Source: Treponema sp. (GTDB lineage: Bacteria; Spirochaetota; Spirochaetia; Treponematales; Treponemataceae). From it: 18,294 bases of DNA. Under the pieces are notes generated by a model. It did not search any database and had not been told where the DNA came from. It saw nothing but the letters and a program-made list of their open reading frames with translations. The stretch's first letter is position 1; every line of letters begins with the position of its first letter. The position numbers were made by a program, and so were the translations under genes. This document shows, piece by piece, positions 1 through 8,851 of this stretch. The DNA lies in assembly GCA_016293005.1 (NCBI GenBank), contig JAEDFA010000040.1:1-18294 (forward strand). Direction: 5' to 3'.

Positions 1-63
1 TCCCGCTTATAAAAAAATAATTAGTAATTTATAGATTTTAAATGATAAAAAAAGGATGAAGTT

Positions 64-1938
64 ATGAGAAGAATTTTTTTTACGGTTACTTCGTTTTTAA
101 TGATGATTTTTTTGTTTTTTTCAGTTTCGTGCAGCTCTTTCATATCTGATGTAAATGATGAAAATCAAAAAAAATTGTATAAGGATTTAGAGCCAAAATT
201 GCTGAATTTTGATTCTTATTCAAGAATTCTTATGATGGAAATTGAAAATATTCCAGACGGAACAGATTTTCAGGCTTCTGTGAATTCAAAAACGGTTTCT
301 TCAAAAATACAAAATAATTTAGTTTCATTTGATTTTTCAAAGGAATTGACAAATCTTTTGGGCGGAACAGAACTTTTTGTAGAAATTTTGGCATCCGGCT
401 ATGGTTCCTGCAAAAAAACTTTTGTTTATATGCCAAAAATTATTTTTGATTATAAAACTCCAAGGGAACAGACTGTTTTTACGAAAACTACAGATAAAGT
501 TGTTAAACCTGAAATCACCACAAATTATAATAAAGACGCGGTAAAAATTACCTGGAAATATAATAATGATTCAGCTGGGTTTGCAAATTGGGATGAATTT
601 CTAAATGCTTTAAAAAATGAAGAAAACGATGGGAAAGATTTCTATGCAAGTGCAAAGGCGGAAGCCGGTTCTGAAATCAGTTATATTCTTTTTAAATTTT
701 TATGTGTGGCTGAAAAAGAAGTTAAATTTGTTGATATAAATCCTTGTATTATTACTGTTACTACTGTTGATGAATCTGAAAAAGAAAAAAAAGAGCAGTA
801 TCCGGGATATGAATGTCATTTGTGGAATGATGAAGAGCGCCTTGTTCATGCCGGCGGAATCATAAAATATCAATGGCAGAGAGGACTTTATAATGATGCA
901 TCTGGAGAAGTACAATGGAACGATATTGAAAATGCTACAGAAAATGTATACAAAATTATGACTGATGATGATTTTATCGGTTTGCTTCGTCTTAAAATTG
1001 TTCAGACTATACAAAACGAAGAAAAAGAACCTGTATATTCAGAGGAATTATCTGTTTTGGGTTATCTTACAGATGCTAAAATAGAGTATGACGGAATTGT
1101 TCTTGAAGGAGAGGATGCTGATTTCGATAAATTTAATCTGGTCGGAGAAATAGGTGTAAATCCGCCGGAGCTTATTTCTGAATTAAATAAAGAAAATCTT
1201 GCAGTTTCTCCTTGTTATGGTCTTGATATCGAAAAACTTTTGTATTCTAATACAGTTGATACTTTTGTTATGGATACTGATTTTAAATTTTCCCTGGCTA
1301 TGACAAAAACTTATATTACTGTTCAGGCTGTTTTAGATGATTCGGAAATTCCGTCACTTTCGACAGATAAAAACAATATTTCGCTTGATAAAGTTGTTTT
1401 TGACGGAAATTATCCAAAAGTTGAATTTTCACTTGATGATGGATCAACATGGAACGAGGTTAAAGAAACCGAATTGTCTCTTTCTGAAGGCAGTAAAATT
1501 CTTGTCCGTCAAAAAGCAAGCGGCATAAAAGGTGAGAACGGTTATTTAAAAGAATCAGATTCTAAAACAATTGTTGTTTTGAAAGAAAATATTGGAACAA
1601 AAAGTTCATCTTCTGGAAGCGTTGTAATTTCAGAAAAACCTGCTGTTTCCATAGTACAAGCAAAAGACGGCTCAAAATATACTCTCACAGCAAAATTGAA
1701 TAAATCAGCTGAATATTATTTTGAAAATAATAATAAAGAATTGCCGGTTTATTATGCCTGGGGATGGGATTTTGGTACACAAGATTCTACACAAGATTCT
1801 GATAAGTCATCGGTAGAAATCGATGTATCAGAATGGAATAAAGGATGTTACACAGTTTTCTTAAAAGTTTATTTAAAGACAGACAATGAGTTTATGCAAA
1901 AATTCCTTACTGCACAGACAAATATAATCATTGAATAA
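64..1938 (+). CDS. Lipoprotein with Ig/PKD-like beta-sandwich segments, function unknown
   Basis: 624 aa. The first 23 residues form a lipoprotein signal peptide: MRR, a long hydrophobic stretch, then the lipobox SVSC with Cys23 as the expected lipidated residue. The mature protein should therefore be anchored in the inner or outer membrane. The start is supported by an AAGGATG Shine-Dalgarno-like sequence just upstream. I recognise no catalytic motif. Residues about 266-320 have an Ig-like pattern (YQWQ near 271, a second W, then NATENVYKI). Residues about 451-490 contain an F-S-L-D-D-G-S-T-W motif seen in bacterial beta-sandwich repeats. Residues about 525-624 look PKD-like (YYAWGWDFG near 563, then CYTVFLKVYL). 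The gene lies 31 bp upstream of the PA-like lipoprotein gene and is probably co-transcribed with it. A 12-bp tandem repeat lies near the 3' end. Lipoprotein status is confident; the domain labels are pattern judgements and the role is unknown. Confidence 0.85.
   Translation: MRRIFFTVTSFLMMIFLFFSVSCSSFISDVNDENQKKLYKDLEPKLLNFDSYSRILMMEIENIPDGTDFQASVNSKTVSSKIQNNLVSFDFSKELTNLLGGTELFVEILASGYGSCKKTFVYMPKIIFDYKTPREQTVFTKTTDKVVKPEITTNYNKDAVKITWKYNNDSAGFANWDEFLNALKNEENDGKDFYASAKAEAGSEISYILFKFLCVAEKEVKFVDINPCIITVTTVDESEKEKKEQYPGYECHLWNDEERLVHAGGIIKYQWQRGLYNDASGEVQWNDIENATENVYKIMTDDDFIGLLRLKIVQTIQNEEKEPVYSEELSVLGYLTDAKIEYDGIVLEGEDADFDKFNLVGEIGVNPPELISELNKENLAVSPCYGLDIEKLLYSNTVDTFVMDTDFKFSLAMTKTYITVQAVLDDSEIPSLSTDKNNISLDKVVFDGNYPKVEFSLDDGSTWNEVKETELSLSEGSKILVRQKASGIKGENGYLKESDSKTIVVLKENIGTKSSSSGSVVISEKPAVSIVQAKDGSKYTLTAKLNKSAEYYFENNNKELPVYYAWGWDFGTQDSTQDSDKSSVEIDVSEWNKGCYTVFLKVYLKTDNEFMQKFLTAQTNIIIE
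1777..1800 (+). repeat. Perfect 12-bp tandem duplication in the lipoprotein gene
   Basis: ACACAAGATTCT occurs twice back to back, in frame, encoding a duplicated TQDS next to the YYAWGWDFG segment. Because 12 is a multiple of three, gain or loss of a copy would lengthen or shorten a loop without breaking the reading frame. Confidence 0.85.
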
Positions 1939-1969
1939 ACGAGAGTCTAAAGAGGAAGAGGTTAAATTT

Positions 1970-4900
1970 ATGAAAAATAAAATTTTTTATGTTTTTTCAG
2001 CGGTATTTTTTCTTTTATTTGCTTTTTTATCTTGTTCAGTTGATAATTATGAAGAATCTTCTGGTTCTCCTGTTCTGAAATTTGATATTGGAAATTCAAA
2101 TGCCAGAAATGCTTTACCGGATGTACAACTGGATGATTTTAATGCTTTTGAACTTACTATAAGCGGAATAACTGACAAAGAATATTCAAAACAGTTTATG
2201 TATGATTCTTATAAAGAATTTTCAGAAGCAAGTATCGTCGTTAATGAAGGTGAATACAATTTTTCTTTGGTAGCAGCCTGTGATTCTGTGATTTATATGG
2301 CAGAACAGAACAAAACGGTTTCAAAAGGGTTGTCAAAGATTTCTTTTGAATTGATTTTGGCAGATGGTTTTAATTTTTACGGAGAAGGAAATATAAATGT
2401 AAAAATTAAATTTCCTTCTGCAAATGTAAAAGCAGTTACAGCCGGTTTGTATGACATGAAATTAAATTCTGTTCCTGGTTACAATGATGAAAGACTTGAT
2501 TTTGAGGAATCTGGAAATGCTGTGTATTCAAAAGAAGAAGTCGTTTCTGGAAATTATATTTTGATTTTTAAATTTTATGCTGATACGGAAAAACAGAATC
2601 TTTTAGGCTGTTATCGTGAATATGCTTTAATCGCTGACAAACTTACAAGTTCTTCTAGTGTTGTTTTAGATAAATTGGACAGTTTGTATTCGATTACTTA
2701 TGAATTAAACGGCGGCTCTTTTTCTGATGCAAAAACAGCACAAGGTTCATATACGCGAAAATCATCTGTAATTGAGCTTCCTAAAAATGTTGTAAGACAA
2801 AACTATCAGTTTTCAGGATGGTATGAACAATCTGATTTTTCAGGTGAAGTACAGACTGTAATTCCATCTAATTCATCTGGGAATAAAACTTTTTATGCAA
2901 AATGGATTCCGACAAATACGATTACTTTTAGCGTTTCCGGGGATAATTATTTTGCAAAATTAAAAGAAGATGGAACCGAAGAATCTCAGAGTAAATTTTT
3001 TCAGCAGACTGTAATTCAAGATGAACCTGTTGTATTGAATTCAATTAATTTTATGAATCTTGTTTCAAAAACTACATTTTTGGGCTGGTCAAAAACTGAG
3101 GGCGGAACTGTGTCGTATTATGATGGTGATTCAATTGAAAAAGGAATAAATAGTAATATGACGCTTTATGCTATTTTTTCTGCCTGTCCTGTAAACCCAA
3201 CTGAAGGTGATAAAACTGATTTTGACGGGGATACTATTACAGATTGGGATGAAATTCATAAATACTACACAAATCCAATGAGTAAAGATACTGATGGAGA
3301 CGGATGGTTCGACAATGACGAAATTAATATGTACGATGAAGGAACAAAAGCGTTTGACCCTCGTATTGCTGATTTACCAAAAATTAAAGTTGTAATTACA
3401 AGTGAGCCAAAATTTGGATACATATATGAAATTTCTTCATCAGAATCAAAATCCGAAGAATTTTCTGTAAGTCAGGAATCAGGGCGTACTTCTGGAAGCG
3501 ACTCTTCTAAAGCACATGAAACAAGTATGACACACGGCTGGAGTGCTGCATTTTCAGTAGGGAAAAAAATGGGGGGTAAAGCTCAAATAGGTGTTGAAGT
3601 TGGTGTTTCTGGAAGTTATTCTGAATCTGATTCTTATTCGTATGGTTCAAGTAATTCAGTTTCTTATTCACAGTCTATGTCAAACGGAAAAGCACAAACT
3701 TACGGAACTCAGAAAGATGTAAAAGGCGGTACGATTCGATTTACTATTCAACTTGAAAATCAGGGAAATATTGCTGTAAAACTTTCAAAAGTCGGGTTTA
3801 CATTAAAGCAGATTTTAGTAAACAGCAATAATCCTGATACGATGGATAAAAATTTTCTGTCGCTTTCACAAGAGGTAAATTGCACTCTTCAACCAGGAGA
3901 ACGTACGACGGATATTACGATTTCTAATTCTGAACTTTCTATAGAAACTCTTGAGTCGCTTTTGAGAAATACGTCGGCAATTTCAATTTATCCGTCAGAA
4001 ATGGCTTATTCAATGCAGGAAGAAAATGTTGATGATAATTTTACGAAGCGAATGACGACTGTTTCTGCTCAGACAGCAAGAATTGTAATTGATTATGGTT
4101 TAAAAAGTGGAAAAGCTTTAAAAACTGAACAATATAATGTTTCGACAAAAACAAAACTAAATTATAGTTCCACAAATATTAATAATGTTTTTCAACCGAT
4201 TTCTTTAAGAGAAATTTTTGGAGTGATTGGACTTTCTACAAAAGCAGAAGACGGAGAAAAGCCTCAGCTTGTGTTAGATGAAAACGGACAGATAAAATCA
4301 ATTCGCGGTGTTGAAAAAGAATCTGATTCTTCTAAAGGTGACTGGTATATAATTCATACATATACGAAAAACGCTTTAACTTATTCACGAATGTATAATT
4401 ACCAGAATTTTATTCATGAAGTACCTGTCGATGAAAATTCTTACAATATTGACAATATTTTTGTGTCAGCTCATGATGTTGTAAATATTATTTATAGTGA
4501 AGACAAAGATAAAGACGGAGTTCCTGCTCATGAAGAGGATTTGTACGGTACAAGTGATGAAAATATCGACTCTGACGGTGACGGACTTTTTGATTCTCAG
4601 GAAATTTACGGAAGAAAAAATTCTAGAGATGAAACTGTTACTTCAAATCCTTTGTTAAAAGATACAGATAATGATGAAATTCCTGATAATGAAGATGATT
4701 ATCCGTGTATTGCACAGTTAGGTTCTTCCTGTGAAATTGAAGAAATTCAGTTCTTTGATTCAGTTAAGAATGAAATTGCAAAATTTAATTTAAGTTCAGG
4801 TGAATTAAAGGAAAAATATCTTTTAAACTCACAGGCCGCAACTACTGCTGAACAATCAGATTCATCATTTGAAAAAGTTTCGAAAGTTGTAACTGATTTC

Positions 4901-6277
4901 CTTGCTGTTAAGTTTAGACCAAAATTAAGGCTCGTAAAAATAAAGTACAGTTTTAATTCTTCTGATTTTAAGCCTCTTGAACAGTATGATGAAGCAACGA
5001 ATGTGTTTGAATTTTTGCTTAATGGAACAGATTTAAAATACGGCAAAAATACGATTGACTTTGAAGTTGTCTCTCCAAATGGAGAAAATAGAAAAAAATA
5101 TACGGTTGTCGTTTATTCAGATTTTAAAATTCCTGAAAATTTTAAATTAACGACATCCAGCAATCCTGATAAAGACGGAGATGCGTTGATTTTTGGTAAT
5201 ATAGATTATTCAAGCATTGATTCCCGTCTTTCAAATACAAAAAATGACGGTTATGTTCTGTTTTTGCAGGAAGCAGCATCCTCTAGCGATGCAAGTGAAA
5301 AAAGTTCAAAAATGAAATCGATTTCAAGAACGAGTATTCCGGGTGCAAATTTGCAGTCAATCGCAACTGAAGGTCTTTATGCAGACTGGTATTCAGTTTC
5401 AAAAGGAGAAAATGATAAAGTCATCAATGATTCTACAAGCATCAGTGTTACTCCTGTAAAATGGTATGCTGTTTCTGTATTTGGTTATATAAATAAAAAT
5501 TCAGAAACTGAATTTAAATATAAAAAACTTTTAAGTTCTACAATTAAATCTGCTCCAAGTTACCGCGGAACGATGAAACTTTATATCGATGCTGTAGAAA
5601 ATATAAAGACAACTGAAGCAGGAAGAATGGAAAGATACTGGACTTTTGATGCTTCAATTCCTCCTGAGTATACAAATGACATAAAGTCATATACTTTGGA
5701 AAGAGATCATTATGTTTCACTTTGGGATACAACCTCAGAATATTATCGCAAAGAATATCCTGCTTATTATTATTTTAAGACAAAGAAAAATGATGATGGA
5801 ATTCAAAAGCAATATAAAGGTTCTCATGTTGACCTTGATCCGTCAAAAATAAATTTAGAGCCTGCATTGACTTGTAATTTTATTCGGAATAAAGACATTC
5901 CTAATGCCGCAGAAATAACTTTTGAACCTTTTGAACAAGACGATTACAGAGAAGCAAATCGTTATCTTGAATCTCTTGGAATTTCTAAAATTGTATTTTC
6001 TCATAATTCAGATGATACTGTTGTGGTAAAAACTTATTCGACAGATATATCTTCAAAAGTTGCCGGTACTTACGCATGGAATGAATATAAAATTTCTCGC
6101 GGAGAAGAAAGGCGGCTTGATTTAATTCAGTGTGATAAAAAAGGTTATCTTGACTGGTATGGCTGGCTGCCTGATGGAACATGGACAAATGTCGGAAAAT
6201 CGATTTATGATTATCATGATATTAAGAATACCGGACGAGGTGCTGTAAGACTTCATTTCCGTGTAAAATACGAATAG
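1970..6277 (+). CDS. Large lipoprotein with protective-antigen-like (binary toxin B) calcium-binding and pore module
   Basis: 1435 aa from the ATG at 1970, which follows GAGGAAGAG. A TTG 13 codons upstream is in frame but would put a charged stretch ahead of the signal peptide. Lipobox AFLSC, Cys22. Domains in order: N-terminal module 30-240, shared with the 632-aa lipoprotein; Listeria-Bacteroides-type repeats at 241-314 and 316-404; Asp-rich calcium motifs at 417-425 and 440-448; then a stretch resembling anthrax protective antigen domain 2. That stretch has DPRIADLPKIKV at 463, an S/T/G-rich segment with alternating polarity at about 500-575 (the position of the membrane-inserting hairpin), TARIVID at 702 (PA: TARIIFNG) and ISLREIFG at 744 (PA: MTLKEALKIAFG). 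Three more calcium motifs follow (845, 867, 898), then a cadherin-like beta-sandwich at about 923-1050 and an unrecognised C-terminus. PA similarity is judged from remembered family sequences. Toxin function is not implied: no enzymatic partner is visible. A terminator follows. Confidence 0.85.
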   Translation: MKNKIFYVFSAVFFLLFAFLSCSVDNYEESSGSPVLKFDIGNSNARNALPDVQLDDFNAFELTISGITDKEYSKQFMYDSYKEFSEASIVVNEGEYNFSLVAACDSVIYMAEQNKTVSKGLSKISFELILADGFNFYGEGNINVKIKFPSANVKAVTAGLYDMKLNSVPGYNDERLDFEESGNAVYSKEEVVSGNYILIFKFYADTEKQNLLGCYREYALIADKLTSSSSVVLDKLDSLYSITYELNGGSFSDAKTAQGSYTRKSSVIELPKNVVRQNYQFSGWYEQSDFSGEVQTVIPSNSSGNKTFYAKWIPTNTITFSVSGDNYFAKLKEDGTEESQSKFFQQTVIQDEPVVLNSINFMNLVSKTTFLGWSKTEGGTVSYYDGDSIEKGINSNMTLYAIFSACPVNPTEGDKTDFDGDTITDWDEIHKYYTNPMSKDTDGDGWFDNDEINMYDEGTKAFDPRIADLPKIKVVITSEPKFGYIYEISSSESKSEEFSVSQESGRTSGSDSSKAHETSMTHGWSAAFSVGKKMGGKAQIGVEVGVSGSYSESDSYSYGSSNSVSYSQSMSNGKAQTYGTQKDVKGGTIRFTIQLENQGNIAVKLSKVGFTLKQILVNSNNPDTMDKNFLSLSQEVNCTLQPGERTTDITISNSELSIETLESLLRNTSAISIYPSEMAYSMQEENVDDNFTKRMTTVSAQTARIVIDYGLKSGKALKTEQYNVSTKTKLNYSSTNINNVFQPISLREIFGVIGLSTKAEDGEKPQLVLDENGQIKSIRGVEKESDSSKGDWYIIHTYTKNALTYSRMYNYQNFIHEVPVDENSYNIDNIFVSAHDVVNIIYSEDKDKDGVPAHEEDLYGTSDENIDSDGDGLFDSQEIYGRKNSRDETVTSNPLLKDTDNDEIPDNEDDYPCIAQLGSSCEIEEIQFFDSVKNEIAKFNLSSGELKEKYLLNSQAATTAEQSDSSFEKVSKVVTDFLAVKFRPKLRLVKIKYSFNSSDFKPLEQYDEATNVFEFLLNGTDLKYGKNTIDFEVVSPNGENRKKYTVVVYSDFKIPENFKLTTSSNPDKDGDALIFGNIDYSSIDSRLSNTKNDGYVLFLQEAASSSDASEKSSKMKSISRTSIPGANLQSIATEGLYADWYSVSKGENDKVINDSTSISVTPVKWYAVSVFGYINKNSETEFKYKKLLSSTIKSAPSYRGTMKLYIDAVENIKTTEAGRMERYWTFDASIPPEYTNDIKSYTLERDHYVSLWDTTSEYYRKEYPAYYYFKTKKNDDGIQKQYKGSHVDLDPSKINLEPALTCNFIRNKDIPNAAEITFEPFEQDDYREANRYLESLGISKIVFSHNSDDTVVVKTYSTDISSKVAGTYAWNEYKISRGEERRLDLIQCDKKGYLDWYGWLPDGTWTNVGKSIYDYHDIKNTGRGAVRLHFRVKYE

Positions 6278-6297
6278 AGCATTTTTTAGACAGTCTG

Positions 6298-6340
6298 AGG
6301 AATCTTGAAAGACTTAGTTTTTTAAGATTCCTTTTTTTTT
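6298..6340 (+). terminator. Rho-independent terminator after the lipoprotein operon
   Basis: Perfect 9-bp stem AGGAATCTT (6298-6306) with AAGATTCCT (6324-6332), followed by an uninterrupted T run to 6340. It lies 21 bp after the stop codon of the PA-like lipoprotein gene and closes the two-gene unit. Confidence 0.9.
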
Positions 6341-6415
6341 GCATTGAAAAAATCCTAAAGAGTGGATTTTGGAGATGTTCTAAACTTAAAGTTAAAGAAT
6401 GCCGATAATTACACT

Positions 6416-8851
6416 ATGAGAAAACTATTTACTGTACTTTTAATGATTATTCCATTGTGTTCTGCGGTTTCTAAAGAATTGAAGCCTTTATATAAACTCG
6501 ATGATGAGCGGATTTTGAAAAATGATAAAAATGCTGAAAGTAAAAATTATCTTGTCGCCAGCGATAAAGGTCTTTTTAAAATCGCTTCAAATAATTCTGT
6601 AGTGCCGCTTTGGGAAGAAGGTTCTGTTGAGCAGATTTTACGCTCTGAAATTCCTGATGAAAATCAAAAATTAAAAGAAATCTGGTATTTTCGCACTTCA
6701 AAAGGAATTCTGTATTCTGAAGATTTGGAAAATTTTGAACTAAGAAACGAAGGTCTTCCATTTTTGACTATAAAAAATTTCGACGGAAAGGAAATCTCGT
6801 TTGAAAAAGTCGTTCACCAGTTAAAAGATTTGTGTGTAAATCCGTCAAATCCGCTTCAGATTGTAACTGCAACAAAAGACAGAGTTTATTTTTCTCGTGA
6901 CGGCGGAAAAGTATGGAAATCTGTCGGTTCGATGAGCCCAAATACTTCTGGTGTAAAAGCTGTTGCCATTGCCCAAATGCCACTTTATTCTATCGATGGG
7001 ACTTTTTCTGGAACTGAACTTGTAATTTTTATGTCCCATCCAATTTTTGGTTTCAGTTATTATCAAGTTGATTCAAAAAATCCAAAGTGGGTTGATGTTA
7101 CTGCCGGTTTTGAGATGATGCAGACAATGGCTTCTTCCGATGAAATTTCTGATATTCTTCCTGTTTTGACTTCAAATTCGGACGGAATGGAATATGCCGA
7201 CATTTATGTTTCACAATCTTATCTTCCGCGTCTTTATAAATTCAACTGGCAGAAAAAATCCGGGGAATGCATTTATAAAGAAAATATTCCTGTGAAAACT
7301 TTCGATTCGCTTTCACTTGTTGGAAATAATATTTTGTACACGGAAAACGGCGGCTTCAGCGGAATTAATATTCTGACTTATGAAAAATCAGGCGAACCTG
7401 AAAAAGCGGAAGAATGGGAAAAGACTTTTTCAACTGTTCCTGGAAATATAAATTCAGCGTATATTCCGCACAATAAATCAGGTTTTAAAGAAGGCGTTTT
7501 GCTTGGTGAACTGTGGCTTTTGTATCCTGGAACGATTACTGCGCCTTATGGAGAAATTGCACGCGACAAAAAATGCGTTTACGCGTCGGCTTATCAGTGC
7601 AGAAATCAGAGCGGAATCGATAAATTCAAGAAAATTGTTCTTGATAATAAATGTAACGGAATTGTAATCGATATGAAAGATGATTACGGTCTTCTGCGTT
7701 ATGATACAAAAGATTCTCTTGTTTTGGAAAAGGGAAAAGTTACTCAGTATGCGGTTGACCTTGACCATTTTGTCGAAGAATTTAAAAAAGAAGGAATTTA
7801 TCTTGTTGCAAGAATCGTTGTTTTTAAAGACAGAAATCTTGCTTCATACGGAAAAGGAAAATACGCCATCTGGGATTCAAAGAACAACCGTCCGTGGCTT
7901 GGAATTCGTGAATATGTTTCCGTGACTGATGAAGAAACCGGCGAAACTACTGAGAATGTTCCGCAATATTACGATGAAAACTGGGTCGATCCTTATTGCC
8001 CTGAGGTTTGGGAATATAATGTAAAAATTGCAAAAGAATTGATTGAGCGTGGATTTGATGAAATTCAGTTTGACTACATAAGATTTCCAACCGATGGACT
8101 TAATCTTCGAAATGCTTCATACCGCTGGAAAAGTGAAGGAATGGATAAGGAATCGGCTTTGAATTCTTTCTTAAAATATGCGCGTGAAAATATTAATGCA
8201 CCAATCGGAATTGATATCTATGGGGCTAACGGCTGGTACAGGAGCGGAACAAGAACTGGTCAGGATGTTGAAATGCTTGCTCAATATGTCGATGTTATCG
8301 GTCCGATGTTTTATCCGAGTCATTTTGAGCAGAAATTTTTGAATTATGAGCCTTATTCTGAGCGTCCATACAGAATTTATTATTACGGAACTTACAGAAA
8401 TACAGTTATGGCGCGAAACAGAAGTATTGTCCGCCCGTGGGTTCAGGCGTTTTATCTGAATGTAAGTTATGACAGGCAGTATTACAATAAAGATTATGTT
8501 TTAAAAGAAATTTACGGAACGCGGGATTCTGTTGACCATGGTTATATGTACTGGAATAATTCGGGGGATTATTCTTACATAAGTCCAGATGTTGGAAATG
8601 AGCCTTATCCAGGTCCTTGTATTGAGGCGTCAGAAGAATTTAAAAAGCCTGCGCTGGGAACTGAAAAAGCGCCTCCAAAAAAATTGAAGCTTTCGGCGTA
8701 TTCTGTAATTTACGGAAAATATTTGAACGATTTGCTTTCAACCGGAATAAAATCTTTGAAAGAAGTGCAGCCAGAAATCGATTCTGAATTAAACGATGAC
8801 CGTCTTGTTTCAAATTCTTTCAGCAAAAAAACAGAGGAAATTTTAAATTAA
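6416..8851 (+). CDS. Secreted DUF4015-type glycosyl-hydrolase-like protein with N-terminal Asp-box region
   Basis: 811 aa from the ATG at 6416. This start gives a clean signal peptide (MRKLF, hydrophobic core, cleavage expected after AVS19). An in-frame GTG at 6362 would add 18 residues ahead of it. No good Shine-Dalgarno is visible for either start. Residues about 25-370 are beta-rich and include an Asp-box (SRDGGKVW, 160-167), typical of BNR/sialidase-type propellers. From about 386 to 725 the sequence matches the putative glycosyl hydrolase domain DUF4015 (PF13200): VYASAY near 388, IVIDMKDDYG, LVARIVVFKD, then the signature DEIQFDYIRFP at 548-558 and DVIGPMFYPSHF. Family members are predicted TIM barrels, and the acidic residues in the DEIQFD strand are candidates for catalysis. 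The substrate is unknown. Cys15 could be read as a poor lipobox (IPLC), but signal peptidase I cleavage fits better. The barrel call is confident; enzymatic activity is inference. Confidence 0.85.
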   Translation: MRKLFTVLLMIIPLCSAVSKELKPLYKLDDERILKNDKNAESKNYLVASDKGLFKIASNNSVVPLWEEGSVEQILRSEIPDENQKLKEIWYFRTSKGILYSEDLENFELRNEGLPFLTIKNFDGKEISFEKVVHQLKDLCVNPSNPLQIVTATKDRVYFSRDGGKVWKSVGSMSPNTSGVKAVAIAQMPLYSIDGTFSGTELVIFMSHPIFGFSYYQVDSKNPKWVDVTAGFEMMQTMASSDEISDILPVLTSNSDGMEYADIYVSQSYLPRLYKFNWQKKSGECIYKENIPVKTFDSLSLVGNNILYTENGGFSGINILTYEKSGEPEKAEEWEKTFSTVPGNINSAYIPHNKSGFKEGVLLGELWLLYPGTITAPYGEIARDKKCVYASAYQCRNQSGIDKFKKIVLDNKCNGIVIDMKDDYGLLRYDTKDSLVLEKGKVTQYAVDLDHFVEEFKKEGIYLVARIVVFKDRNLASYGKGKYAIWDSKNNRPWLGIREYVSVTDEETGETTENVPQYYDENWVDPYCPEVWEYNVKIAKELIERGFDEIQFDYIRFPTDGLNLRNASYRWKSEGMDKESALNSFLKYARENINAPIGIDIYGANGWYRSGTRTGQDVEMLAQYVDVIGPMFYPSHFEQKFLNYEPYSERPYRIYYYGTYRNTVMARNRSIVRPWVQAFYLNVSYDRQYYNKDYVLKEIYGTRDSVDHGYMYWNNSGDYSYISPDVGNEPYPGPCIEASEEFKKPALGTEKAPPKKLKLSAYSVIYGKYLNDLLSTGIKSLKEVQPEIDSELNDDRLVSNSFSKKTEEILN

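Noticed and set aside
700..1014. Open frame antisense to the first lipoprotein gene
   Set aside because: It lacks a ribosome-binding site and recognisable motifs and overlaps a convincing gene; low-complexity AT-rich sequence readily gives such frames.
1931..1969. TTG at 1931 as the start of the PA-like lipoprotein, overlapping the previous gene
   Set aside because: It would put 13 mostly charged residues ahead of a well-formed lipoprotein signal peptide. The ATG at 1970 has GAGGAAGAG just upstream.
4747..5046. Open frame antisense to the PA-like lipoprotein gene
   Set aside because: It is a shadow of the cadherin-like region on the other strand, with no start signal or family features.
1970..6277. 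Calling the PA-like protein a functional binary toxin
   Set aside because: No enzymatic component lies in the window, the protein is lipid-anchored, the furin-site region is absent and the Phe clamp is not identifiable. Only the module resemblance is supported.
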